A stretch of DNA of 5,739 nucleotides from a bacterium (GCA_021780625.1 JAJXYI010000056.1:1-5739), one strand, 5' to 3'; counted from the first letter of the stretch, positions 1 through 5,739 are shown. Numbers and translations are program-made. Notes: generated from the letters alone by a model not told the origin.

Positions 1-733
1 CTACAAGTCGGTCCTAAAGCCGATCGGGGCCCCCTACTCGAACAAAACCATCGATACCGATTCAGGCGTCATCTCCGAGATCACGATCCAACCCGCATCA
101 GAACAGGAGATTGCCGACACGGTGGCTGTCATGGGCGGCGAGGATTGGGAGTTCTGGATGAAGGCCCTCGAGGACGCCAACCTCATCGCTCCGGGTGCGA
201 CCTCCGTGGCCTATTCCTATATCGGACCCGATGTCACCTGGGCGATCTACAAAAACGGCACGATTGGCATGGCCAAGAACGACCTCGAACGTGCCGGCAA
301 GCGGATCGATGCCATGCTGAAAACCCACGGCTACGGACGCGCCTTCGTGTCGGTAAACAAGGCACTCGTCACGCAGGCAAGCTCGGCAATTCCGGTCGTC
401 CCCCTCTACATTTCGATCCTCTACAAGATCATGAAGGAAAAGGGGATTCACGAAGGATGCATCGAGCAGATGCAACGCCTTTTCGCGACCCAGATGTACA
501 ACGGTTCCGCCCTCTCCTTCGACGATGCCGGCCGCGTCCGCATCGACGACTGGGAGATGCGTCCCGACGTGCAGCAGGCGATTCCCGCGGTCTGGGAAAA
601 GATCGCCACCGAGAACGTCTCGGAACTGGCGGACATCGCAGGCTACCGCAGTGAGTTTCTGAAACTCTTTGGATTCGGCATCCCAGGGATCGACTACGAG
701 GCCGACGTCGAACCGAATATTCCGATGCTCTGA
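1..733 (+). CDS. fabV: FabV/TER-family NADH-dependent enoyl-ACP (enoyl-CoA) reductase, 3' part only
   Basis: The reading frame enters the window already open (first full codon at base 2) and ends at TGA 731-733, giving 243 residues. The family is normally about 400 residues, so roughly the first 150, with the N-terminal part of the NAD-binding fold, lie outside. Visible family signatures are a YSYIGP segment (fragment residues 71-76), the catalytic Tyr-X8-Lys pair (Tyr83 and Lys92, around GTIG), [10 protein letters not shown] plus a proline-rich PLY segment, and [13 protein letters not shown] and RIDDWE blocks typical of the C-terminal half. FabV reduces the trans-2 double bond of enoyl-ACP in the last step of fatty-acid elongation in the cytoplasm. 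FabV enzymes are known for triclosan tolerance. Close relatives (TER) use enoyl-CoA, and sequence alone does not separate the two substrates here. dtd follows 19 bp downstream without a visible terminator. Confidence 0.93.
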   Translation, partial: YKSVLKPIGAPYSNKTIDTDSGVISEITIQPASEQEIADTVAVMGGEDWEFWMKALEDANLIAPGATSVAYSYIGPDVTWAIYKNGTIGMAKNDLERAGKRIDAMLKTHGYGRAFVSVNKALVTQASSAIPVVPLYISILYKIMKEKGIHEGCIEQMQRLFATQMYNGSALSFDDAGRVRIDDWEMRPDVQQAIPAVWEKIATENVSELADIAGYRSEFLKLFGFGIPGIDYEADVEPNIPML

Positions 734-738
734 ACCCC

Positions 739-752
739 AGGGTTCGATTCCC
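739..752 (+). promoter_or_regulatory. Weak SD (AGGG) inside a small T-arm-like hairpin before the dtd GTG
   Basis: AGGG at 739-742 sits 10 nt before the GTG at 753 and is the only Shine-Dalgarno-like sequence there, so it supports that start. The same bases form a 3 bp stem (GGG 740-742 with CCC 750-752) closing a 7-nt TTCGATT loop, which contains the tRNA T-loop consensus GGTTCRANNCC. Folding would partly mask the ribosome site. The stem is short and it may have no function. Confidence 0.3.
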
Positions 753-1208
753 GTGCGGGCCGTCGTCCAGCGAGTCAGCTCCGCTTCCGTGGCCATCGAC
801 GGCGCCGTGTGCGGAAGCATCGGCATTGGGCTCCTGATCCTGCTTGGCATCGCCTCGGGCGACACCCAGGACGACGGGGCTTGGCTCGCCTCCAAGATCG
901 CCCGCCTTCGGCTCTTTCCCGACGAGGCGGGCCAGATGAACCGCTCCGTGGGCGAAATCGGAGGCAGGGTGCTCGTCGTCAGCCAGTTCACGCTGATGGC
1001 CAGCACGCGGAAAGGCAACCGCCCCTCGTTCAACGACGCCGCTCCCCCCTCCGAGGCCGAGCCGCTCTATGAAGCCTTCCTGACCCAGATCGAAACCGCG
1101 CTCGATGGGCAATCCCCCGCCCGGGGCCGCTTCGGCGCCATGATGCAAGTCAGCCTCGTCAACGACGGCCCGGTGACTCTCATCATCGACAGTCGCCGGC
1201 GCGACTGA
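753..1208 (+). CDS. dtd: D-aminoacyl-tRNA deacylase (Dtd, DTD1 type)
   Basis: Full-length 151-residue protein, against about 145 for E. coli Dtd. It hydrolyses D-amino acids (and mischarged glycine) from tRNA, a cytoplasmic proofreading step that works as a homodimer. The N-terminus MRAVVQRV is the usual Dtd start, which fixes the GTG at 753 as initiator; longer in-frame extensions would run into fabV. The two diagnostic motifs are present: SQFTL at residues 77-81 and the Gly-cisPro motif NDGPVT at 137-142, where Gly139-Pro140 shapes the chiral pocket. [13 protein letters not shown] (53-65) and GNRPSF (88-93) also match the family. The gene starts 19 bp after fabV on the same strand, so co-transcription is likely, although the pathways are unrelated. 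I see no missing key residue. Confidence 0.96.
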   Translation: MRAVVQRVSSASVAIDGAVCGSIGIGLLILLGIASGDTQDDGAWLASKIARLRLFPDEAGQMNRSVGEIGGRVLVVSQFTLMASTRKGNRPSFNDAAPPSEAEPLYEAFLTQIETALDGQSPARGRFGAMMQVSLVNDGPVTLIIDSRRRD

Positions 1209-1271
1209 ACGTCATGGAATTTCGGGTTGATGCGTATTGCGCTTAAGCCTCGCGCACCGGGGCCGATTTTA

Positions 1272-1291
1272 CCTACGTAGGGGTTTGCCCC
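1272..1291. promoter_or_regulatory. Perfect 10-bp palindrome CCTACGTAGG with adjoining GGGG-N4-CCCC inverted repeat; possible operator
   Basis: In the 132 bp gap between dtd and the receiver-HDOD gene, bases 1272-1281 read CCTACGTAGG, identical on both strands. They overlap a second dyad, GGGG TTTG CCCC (1280-1291). The site lies 60 nt before the ATG at 1341, a usual place for a regulator site or transcript leader structure. A further 8-bp palindrome, GCTTAAGC, is at 1241-1248. I could not place a convincing sigma-70 -35/-10 pair in this gap, and the only short T run (1267-1270) lacks a hairpin in front of it, so no terminator is called. Confidence 0.3.
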
Positions 1292-1340
1292 ACGGCCTCC
1301 GGGTGCGCATTCGGCGGACCCGCCTTCCTGACGAACATCG

Positions 1341-3029
1341 ATGGCCAATATTCTTCATCTCGACGAAAGCGAGGTCGCCTGCATGGCGATGCGGGGGATC
1401 GTCACGCGCGCCAATCACCGCGTGGTCACGGTCCACGACACCCAGCAGGCCTGGACCCAGCTGCGCGAACTCGTGAAAATCGATCTCATATTCCTCGAGC
1501 TCAAGCTCAAGGGCGAGAACGGCATCGCATTCCTCGGACGCCTCAGGGCCGACCCCTTTTTCAGGCATGTGCCCGCCGTGGTGTATTCATCCGTCGGAGA
1601 CCAGGCCGTGGTCCGTCGAGCGCTCGCGCTGTCGGTCCAGAACTACCTCATCAAGCCCTTCAACGACGACCACATCTACAACGAGATCGCCAAGGCGGTC
1701 GCAAACTCCTGGCGCGGCGAGATGTTCGAGGAGGAGCGCTCCTTCACGGCGCAAATGGGCCTCTCGACCGCTACCCTGAAAGCGATGAGGGAGAAACTGC
1801 TTGGTGAGATCGATACGATCTCCGCGCTCCTCAAAAACGCACTTCTGGCCGACATCCAAAAGAAGATACCCGGCCAGCTCGACCTCGTCGCCGCCGACGC
1901 CGAAGCATCGGGGGTCTGGGTGCTCTTCGACTGCATCGATCGCATCCGTCCGCTCGTGTCCGCCGAGCAATGGAAGGATCTCGAAGCGTTCGTTCCCGAT
2001 CTCGATTTCGTGAAGCGGTTGATCTTCTGCCAGATTCACCCGGATCACCTGCCCGAGGGCTTCCTCGACGAACGCGAGAAGCGGGAGCGCGACGAGGCCC
2101 GCGAGCGCTCGCGCTGGCTGGATGTGGACGTCTCAATTTCCGGACAGATCGTCGATCGGCAGGCCATCGAGGTACAGGTCGATTCCCTTGCTGGCTGCCC
2201 GGTCGTCGACTCCGTGGCCGCCTCGTTCGCAATGTTCGCGGACGGACAGGTGTCCAACCTGGCGCGCGTTCAGGATGTCGTTGCCAAGGATCCCGGCCTG
2301 AGCACCCAGGTGCTCATCGCGGTCAACAAGATCGAGCGTGAGAACATGAACCAGGTCGAGGATCCCCGCGTGGCCATCAGCCTCCTTGGCGAGCTCCGGC
2401 TCAATTCCCTCGCGAAAACGCTCCTCACCGTCGAGGAGCGGCACATGCACGCGCCGCCGATCACGTGGCCCCACTACTGGATGTTCATGATGGGCGTCGC
2501 CCGACTGTCGGAATTCACCTGCCGCTACATGGAGTTCAAGGACATGGACGCCGTCGCCTACACGGCCGGGCTCATTCACGACATCGGCAAACTGCTCCTC
2601 CTCCGGCTCCACCCCTTCGGATTCCAGGCAATGGTCAATCATGCGAAGCAGCACGGCATCCCGCTGCACACGGCCGAACAACGCTACATTGGAACGAACA
2701 CCCGCGAGATGGGCGCCCGATTCGCAGTGAAGCACGGCCTTCCACGCGTGTACTGCAATGTGATCCAATGGGTCGAGTCACCCGAGCGCGCCGAGGCCGA
2801 CCAGGAGATCGTCGCCGCAGTCTCCCTCGCCCGACACCTCTGCCTCCATAATCACGTCGGCTACTGCGGCGATGTCCCCCGCGACCGCAGCCCCGATATC
2901 GAGCTGACGGAAGCCTGGCATGTGCTCCGCCAGCATGTCTTCCCAAGCTTCAATCTCCGCCAGTTCGAAGCCCAGGCTCACGCCTTCAGCAAGGAGATCC
3001 GCCTCGAGTTGCTTGGACGGATCCTCTGA
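1341..3029 (+). CDS. Receiver (REC)-HDOD response-regulator-like protein with Glu at the phosphorylation site
   Basis: A 562-residue cytoplasmic protein. Residues 1-120 form a CheY-like receiver: acidic pair D8-E9, S83/S84 at the conserved Ser/Thr position, and K105-P106-F107 with the conserved Lys. The phosphoacceptor position is Glu53 (in IFLELKL) instead of Asp. Residues 125-270 are a mostly helical linker ending in a highly charged helix (243-258). Residues about 276-490 match the HDOD domain, an output module of signalling proteins. HD is kept at H413-D414 (LIHDIGK), but the later ligand positions read GTNTREMGA (451-459) and IQWVESP (475-481), where HD-GYP phosphodiesterases carry His, so phosphodiesterase activity is unlikely. 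The ATG is fixed by an in-frame TGA at 1329-1331, with no clear Shine-Dalgarno sequence. No kinase gene is adjacent, and the target is unknown. Confidence 0.9.
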   Translation: MANILHLDESEVACMAMRGIVTRANHRVVTVHDTQQAWTQLRELVKIDLIFLELKLKGENGIAFLGRLRADPFFRHVPAVVYSSVGDQAVVRRALALSVQNYLIKPFNDDHIYNEIAKAVANSWRGEMFEEERSFTAQMGLSTATLKAMREKLLGEIDTISALLKNALLADIQKKIPGQLDLVAADAEASGVWVLFDCIDRIRPLVSAEQWKDLEAFVPDLDFVKRLIFCQIHPDHLPEGFLDEREKRERDEARERSRWLDVDVSISGQIVDRQAIEVQVDSLAGCPVVDSVAASFAMFADGQVSNLARVQDVVAKDPGLSTQVLIAVNKIERENMNQVEDPRVAISLLGELRLNSLAKTLLTVEERHMHAPPITWPHYWMFMMGVARLSEFTCRYMEFKDMDAVAYTAGLIHDIGKLLLLRLHPFGFQAMVNHAKQHGIPLHTAEQRYIGTNTREMGARFAVKHGLPRVYCNVIQWVESPERAEADQEIVAAVSLARHLCLHNHVGYCGDVPRDRSPDIELTEAWHVLRQHVFPSFNLRQFEAQAHAFSKEIRLELLGRIL

Positions 3030-3056
3030 GCCCGACGTCCGCACCAAGGCGAAGTA

Positions 3057-3068
3057 GAACAACTGTTC
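3057..3068. repeat. Inverted repeat GAACA-AC-TGTTC (GAAC-N4-GTTC)
   Basis: A perfect 5+5 bp dyad with a 2-nt centre, 27 nt after the receiver-HDOD stop codon. The GAAC-N4-GTTC spacing equals the core of the LexA box of Gram-positive bacteria, but it is almost 300 bp from the next start codon and the flanks fit that consensus only partly. It may be a chance dyad. Confidence 0.25.
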
Positions 3069-3204
3069 GCAACGATTCGTCTGCCTAATTCCCCCGGTAG
3101 TTCGACAGACAGAATGCAATCATTCCTTGCCATCGTCAATTAAACCTGCTCCCTAATCGCGCCCTAAAACCAGCCGGACGGTCATCCGAATGCGAGCATT
3201 TTGC

Positions 3205-3225
3205 CGCGCGCGGATACCGCACGCG
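3205..3225. repeat. GC-rich hairpin, 9-bp stem with one mismatch and ATA loop
   Basis: Bases 3205-3213 pair with 3217-3225 except for one C/A mismatch, closing a 3-nt ATA loop. The stem is almost all G and C and would fold strongly as RNA. A TTTT run lies just before it on the + strand (3199-3202). It therefore reads as A's after the hairpin on the - strand and cannot complete an intrinsic terminator in either direction. It could be leader structure for the gene at 3362 or a repetitive-palindrome-type element. Confidence 0.45.
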
Positions 3226-3361
3226 CGCCTTACCCCGTCACGCTCGAGACCCGCCTTGAATCAAACCGAGGCATCCCTGCGTCGCTGTTCGTGAAACCTC
3301 GCTCGGACCGTGCCCCAACGGCCATCGGCGATGCATTGCCTGTCGTTCGCTTTCCAGCCCC

Positions 3362-3934
3362 ATGAGCACACCCATCGAAGCCTCCGACGCACATACCCCC
3401 TGTCACGCCACAAGACTCATTGACCACACCCTCATCAAGTCCGGCGCCCTGTTCCAGGAGCTCCTCGGTTTCTACCGATCCCTGTCCGACGGCCGTCGCA
3501 ACTGGGCGCTCTCGGATCTGAACCGGCTCCAGTTCCGAGTGGAGCTCATCTGCCTGCTCTCCGTCGCCATGAGCCCGGCCTTGCGACACGGCCATATCCC
3601 TGTCACGGCCCGCATTCTCCAGCTTCAGGTGTTCTGCGATATGGTCACCCACGCGGGACGCCTCGTCCTCTGTGAGGCAAAACCCTTCATTGCCATAACC
3701 GCAGCAGGGCGCGCCCGCTGGCTGCTGCTCGATCTGGGCCTGTTCCAGCTCGCGCGATTCGTGCATCTTCGCGGCTCTGACCTCGGTGCCCTCGCGCCTT
3801 CCGACGCCGGGAGGCTCAACTCAGGTCCCGAAGCGATCCGAACTCCGGATCGAACAGTCGCCGATACGTCCTCACTATCATTCCGTCCGTCAGACCGGCC
3901 AGCCAGTCGCATATGCGTCGGGCCTTGCCCGTGA
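3362..3934 (+). CDS. Unrecognised 190-residue protein; last ~39 residues antisense to the dGTPase gene
   Basis: I do not recognise this family. The frame is supported by codon structure: up to about base 3800 its third positions are about 80% G/C by rough count, like its neighbours, while the opposite-strand open frame over the same bases puts its third positions on a far less biased position. The product looks soluble and helical: leucine-rich stretches around residues 20-40 and 55-70, a segment with Trp-Leu-Leu-Leu around 120, no signal peptide and no clear membrane span. Internal residues include Cys64, Cys92 and Cys103, without a metal-site pattern. From base 3816 onward the frame overlaps the 3' end of the convergent dGTPase gene and the third-position bias falls to about half. 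The tail is therefore probably not an ancient part of the protein. ATG 3362 is the first start codon after the upstream TGA (3257-3259); no clear ribosome site is seen. Confidence 0.6.
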   Translation: MSTPIEASDAHTPCHATRLIDHTLIKSGALFQELLGFYRSLSDGRRNWALSDLNRLQFRVELICLLSVAMSPALRHGHIPVTARILQLQVFCDMVTHAGRLVLCEAKPFIAITAAGRARWLLLDLGLFQLARFVHLRGSDLGALAPSDAGRLNSGPEAIRTPDRTVADTSSLSFRPSDRPASRICVGPCP

Positions 3935-5084
3935 CGTCGCGCTCGGAGTCGATCAGCCGGCCCACGTGTCCGGGCAGGATGTTGATCACACGGCCGCCAC
4001 GCTCCACGTAGTTGCGCCAGCAGGACTGCCAGAGGTCGACGAGCACCTTGCGCGCCTTGTGCTCCATCTGCTGAAGCTGCGGGCTCTCGAAGATGATGTC
4101 GTTGGCCATCTCCTTGTAGAATGCCGCCTCACGTTCGGCCCGAGGCGACACCACCAGTTCAAAACGGTAGCGGTTGGTGAGATCCGACATGAAATTCGAG
4201 CGTTCGCGCAGTCTGCACGCCGTGATGAAGCCACCGATTTTCTGGGCAAACACGATCTCGAGCCGATCGCTGCGGATAGCCTGGAAGAGCTGCTCAAGCC
4301 AGGCCTGCTGTTCCGAGTCCACTCCGTGCTCCGCCGCCCAGAACTCGATGCGCTCGATCGACAGGAATCCCGCGCGCACGCCGTCGACGATGTCGTTCAG
4401 CGAATACGCGGCGTCGTCGGCCCAGTCCATGATCTGGCACTCGACGCTCTTGAACGCATTCAGGGCCTCGCCTTCGTGCATGGCTTCGGGAATCGTCCGA
4501 TCGCCCAACACGTAGGCCCGAACGCTCTGTTGCGGATCGTACAGAAAATGGTTGCGCGGCGGCTCGGGGAATTCGCCGAAGAGCTTCTTGTACTTGAGCA
4601 CCCCGTCAAGTAGCGCACGCGTCGGAAGCATCCCACGCGTGCCGGAGTTGTTCTGAAACATCGTCGAGGTGAGAAGATGAAGCGTCTGGGCATTCCCCTC
4701 GAACCCACCCCAGCGAACCATCAGCTCCTGCAACGTCCGCTCCCCCGAATGCCCGAACGGCGGGTGCCCGAGGTCGTGGGCCAGGCAGACCGCCTCGACG
4801 AGATCCCCGTCGATCTGAAATCCGTCCCCCAGCGGCTCGCCCCGCGAAAGAAGATAATGGCAGATCGAACGGCCGATCTGCGCCACCTCCATCGAGTGCG
4901 TCAGGCGCGTGCGGTAGAAGTCGTACTCTCCCGACAGGAACACCTGCGTCTTCGACTGCAGTTTCCTAAAAGCGTGTGCGTGGATGATGCGATCTCGGTC
5001 GATTTGAAACGCCGTGCGATAATCCACCTTGCGGTGCGCGCCAAAGGTCTCGGTGTCGAAGGAGGTGTAGAACCTGTTCTCCAT
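3816..5084 (-). CDS. dgt: dGTPase-family HD-domain deoxynucleoside triphosphate triphosphohydrolase
   Basis: A 422-residue protein that by family splits dGTP (or other dNTPs) into the deoxynucleoside and tripolyphosphate, controlling the dNTP pool. The HD-fold metal site is complete: H63 (TRLTHSMEVAQIGR), H103-D104 (LAHDLGHPPFGHSGE) and D223/D224 (MDWADDAAYSLND). Also typical are the N-terminal DRDRIIHAHAFRKLQSKTQVF region (29-49), FEGNAQTL (128-135), and the C-terminal RRICDWLAGLTD block. The length is nearer the shorter dGTPase-like group than the 505-residue E. coli Dgt, so true substrate preference is uncertain. ATG 5084 is chosen because GGAGAG lies 9 nt upstream and the product begins at the family N-terminus; the frame stays open to 5249 but that extension has no family character. 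The gene is divergent from ogt and overlaps the convergent gene at 3362-3934 by 119 bp. Confidence 0.95.
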   Translation of the reverse strand: MENRFYTSFDTETFGAHRKVDYRTAFQIDRDRIIHAHAFRKLQSKTQVFLSGEYDFYRTRLTHSMEVAQIGRSICHYLLSRGEPLGDGFQIDGDLVEAVCLAHDLGHPPFGHSGERTLQELMVRWGGFEGNAQTLHLLTSTMFQNNSGTRGMLPTRALLDGVLKYKKLFGEFPEPPRNHFLYDPQQSVRAYVLGDRTIPEAMHEGEALNAFKSVECQIMDWADDAAYSLNDIVDGVRAGFLSIERIEFWAAEHGVDSEQQAWLEQLFQAIRSDRLEIVFAQKIGGFITACRLRERSNFMSDLTNRYRFELVVSPRAEREAAFYKEMANDIIFESPQLQQMEHKARKVLVDLWQSCWRNYVERGGRVINILPGHVGRLIDSERDVTGKARRICDWLAGLTDGMIVRTYRRLFDPEFGSLRDLS

Positions 5085-5093
5085 TGGCGCAGT

Positions 5094-5099
5094 CTCTCC
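5094..5099 (-). promoter_or_regulatory. Shine-Dalgarno GGAGAG for dgt
   Basis: On the minus strand GGAGAG ends 9 nt before ATG 5084. It is the clearest ribosome-binding site in the window and decides the dgt start against the longer open frame. Confidence 0.7.
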
Positions 5100-5156
5100 G
5101 GCGGCGACTGCGAGGCAACACCACAGCGCTCCCAGCCCCATGCGCCGGGCTTGAGC

Positions 5157-5171
5157 GCGGGCATTTCCCGC
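5157..5171. promoter_or_regulatory. Inverted repeat GCGGG-N5-CCCGC in the dgt/ogt divergent region
   Basis: The 116 bp between the two divergent start codons (5085-5200) must contain both promoters. A perfect 5+5 bp dyad with a 5-nt CATTT centre sits 29 nt before the ogt GTG and 72 nt before the dgt ATG, so a protein bound here could affect both. Weak + strand promoter-like hexamers flank it (TTGAGC at 5151-5156; CATAGT at 5171-5176), but their 14-nt spacing is too short for a normal sigma-70 promoter. I therefore do not call a promoter. Confidence 0.25.
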
Positions 5172-5200
5172 ATAGTCTTTCGGACAACCTTCCCCGCGCC

Positions 5201-5719
5201 GTGCCCCACACGCTCTTCCCCACTCCCTTCGGCACCTGCGGCATCGCATGGAACGACCAGGGGTTGACCGGCGTGCAGTTTCCAGAGGACCCGCCCGAGC
5301 ACACCGAGAAACGCCTCGTCACGCGGACGGGTTCCGAAGGTCCCGGTGAACCGCCTCCGTGGGTCCGCGAATCGATCGCGGACATCCAGGCCATCCTAGC
5401 CGGCACCGCCCGTAGCCCCGCCAAACCCAGGCTCGATTGGAGCCGGGTCGGCGAGTTTCAGCGCAAGGTCTACGAAGCCGCCATGCGCATTCCGCCAGGC
5501 CAAACCCGCACGTATGGCGACCTCGCGCGCGAGGTCGGACTCGGCCCCACCGGAGCCCGGGCTGTCGGACACGCCATGGGCACCAATCCCTGGGTCCTCC
5601 TCATGCCCTGTCACCGGGTCGTGGGTGCCAACGGCAAACTGGTCGGTTTTTCCGCCTCGGGCGGAAAACACACGAAATCCCGCCTGCTCGCCATCGAACA
5701 GGGAGACTTCTTCGCCTGA
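5201..5719 (+). CDS. ogt: Methylated-DNA--protein-cysteine S-methyltransferase (O6-alkylguanine-DNA alkyltransferase)
   Basis: A 172-residue protein that removes alkyl groups from O6 of guanine (and O4 of thymine) in DNA by transfer to its own cysteine, a single-turnover suicide repair. The active-site motif PCHRV is at residues 136-140 with Cys137 as acceptor. Around it are the helix-turn-helix recognition segment (TYGDLA 104-109; R120-AVG, with the Arg that takes the place of the flipped base), NPWVLLMPCHR, GKLVGFSASG and the C-terminal KSRLLAIE. The N-terminus PFGTCGIAWNDQGLTGVQF (9-27) fits the RNase-H-like N-terminal domain. GTG 5201 gives the usual family length. The frame remains open upstream to 5084, but that extension has no family resemblance. 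No Ada-type zinc-binding domain is fused, so this is Ogt-type. The ribosome site is not obvious. Confidence 0.95.
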   Translation: MPHTLFPTPFGTCGIAWNDQGLTGVQFPEDPPEHTEKRLVTRTGSEGPGEPPPWVRESIADIQAILAGTARSPAKPRLDWSRVGEFQRKVYEAAMRIPPGQTRTYGDLAREVGLGPTGARAVGHAMGTNPWVLLMPCHRVVGANGKLVGFSASGGKHTKSRLLAIEQGDFFA

Positions 5720-5739
5720 GTTCAGCAGCAACTCCCTTT
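5718..5739 (+). terminator. Possible weak intrinsic terminator after ogt, cut by the window end
   Basis: GAGTT (5718-5722, overlapping the stop codon) pairs with AACTC (5730-5734) around a 7-nt loop, followed by CCTTT, where the window ends. The stem has only two G-C pairs, and whether the T run continues cannot be seen. Confidence 0.25.

Larger units (their letters stand above)
3030..3361. other. 332-bp non-coding region between the receiver-HDOD gene and the hypothetical gene
   Basis: I find no credible gene here on either strand. It holds an inverted repeat at 3057-3068, a locally AT-richer stretch at about 3108-3175 (which includes AATTAAA and CCTAAAA and is the likeliest place for a promoter), and a strong GC hairpin at 3205-3225. 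No hairpin followed by a T run was found after the receiver-HDOD stop. The frame of the downstream gene is open back to 3260 but has no start codon upstream of the ATG at 3362. Confidence 0.6.

Noticed and set aside
680..775. Possible tRNA gene ending near the dtd start, suggested by GGTTCGATTCC
   Set aside because: Only a 3-bp T stem forms, there is no matching 5' acceptor strand upstream and no CCA at the expected place, and the bases before it are conserved fabV codons and those after it are conserved dtd codons.
98..1148. Long minus-strand open frames across fabV and dtd
   Set aside because: They lie antisense to two confidently identified genes and reflect high GC content.
1257..1270. 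Terminator after dtd ending in GATTTT
   Set aside because: The preceding bases form no stem longer than 3 bp.
3260..3361. Upstream extension of the hypothetical gene, with Cys-rich codons resembling a small metal site
   Set aside because: No ATG, GTG or TTG occurs in that frame between the TGA at 3257 and the ATG at 3362, so it is not translated unless there is a sequence error.
3230..3766. Minus-strand open frame of 178 codons opposite the hypothetical gene
   Set aside because: Third-position G/C bias belongs to the plus-strand frame; the minus product is Glu/Gly-rich without domain character, as expected of a shadow frame.
5084..5200. N-terminal extension of ogt to a TTG at 5084
   Set aside because: It would give an unusually long Ogt with no family match in the added part and would overlap the dgt start codon.
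5085..5249. N-terminal extension of dgt to the upstream ATG at 5249
   Set aside because: The extension is Arg/Cys/Ala-rich and unlike the family, while ATG 5084 has a well-placed GGAGAG.

Overview
The window is about 5.7 kb of GC-rich bacterial chromosome with strong G/C preference at third codon positions. It looks like ordinary housekeeping and regulatory DNA. I see no transposase, integrase, CRISPR array, rRNA or complete tRNA, and no phage-like or defence-like block. FabV-type enoyl reductase, several genes without a clear Shine-Dalgarno sequence and a response regulator with an HDOD output fit a high-GC Gram-negative. Verrucomicrobiota (Opitutae-like) or a proteobacterium are both possible, and the sequence does not settle which.

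Layout. Positions 1-1208 (+ strand) hold the 3' part of a FabV/TER-family enoyl reductase gene. After 19 bp it is followed by dtd, the D-aminoacyl-tRNA deacylase gene with a GTG start, and the two are probably co-transcribed. A 132 bp gap (1209-1340) carries a perfect 10 bp palindrome. Next is a 562-residue receiver-HDOD protein (1341-3029, +), whose phosphoacceptor aspartate is replaced by glutamate and whose HD domain keeps only part of the metal-binding motif set. A 332 bp non-coding stretch (3030-3361) holds a GC-rich hairpin and a GAAC-N4-GTTC inverted repeat. It leads to an unrecognised 190-residue protein (3362-3934, +) whose 3' end runs 119 bp antisense into a convergent dGTPase-family HD hydrolase gene (3816-5084, -). 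A 116 bp divergent intergenic region then separates that gene from an O6-alkylguanine-DNA alkyltransferase gene (5201-5719, +).

How the genes relate. The first pair covers fatty-acid synthesis (or enoyl-CoA reduction) and translation proofreading, with no known functional link. The divergent pair at the right end combines dNTP-pool control (dGTPase) with repair of alkylated DNA. They share one upstream region and could be regulated together, but that is inference. The least ordinary items are the receiver-HDOD protein with Glu at the phosphorylation position and the unrecognised protein with an antisense-derived tail. I did not find convincing evidence for a new multi-gene system.
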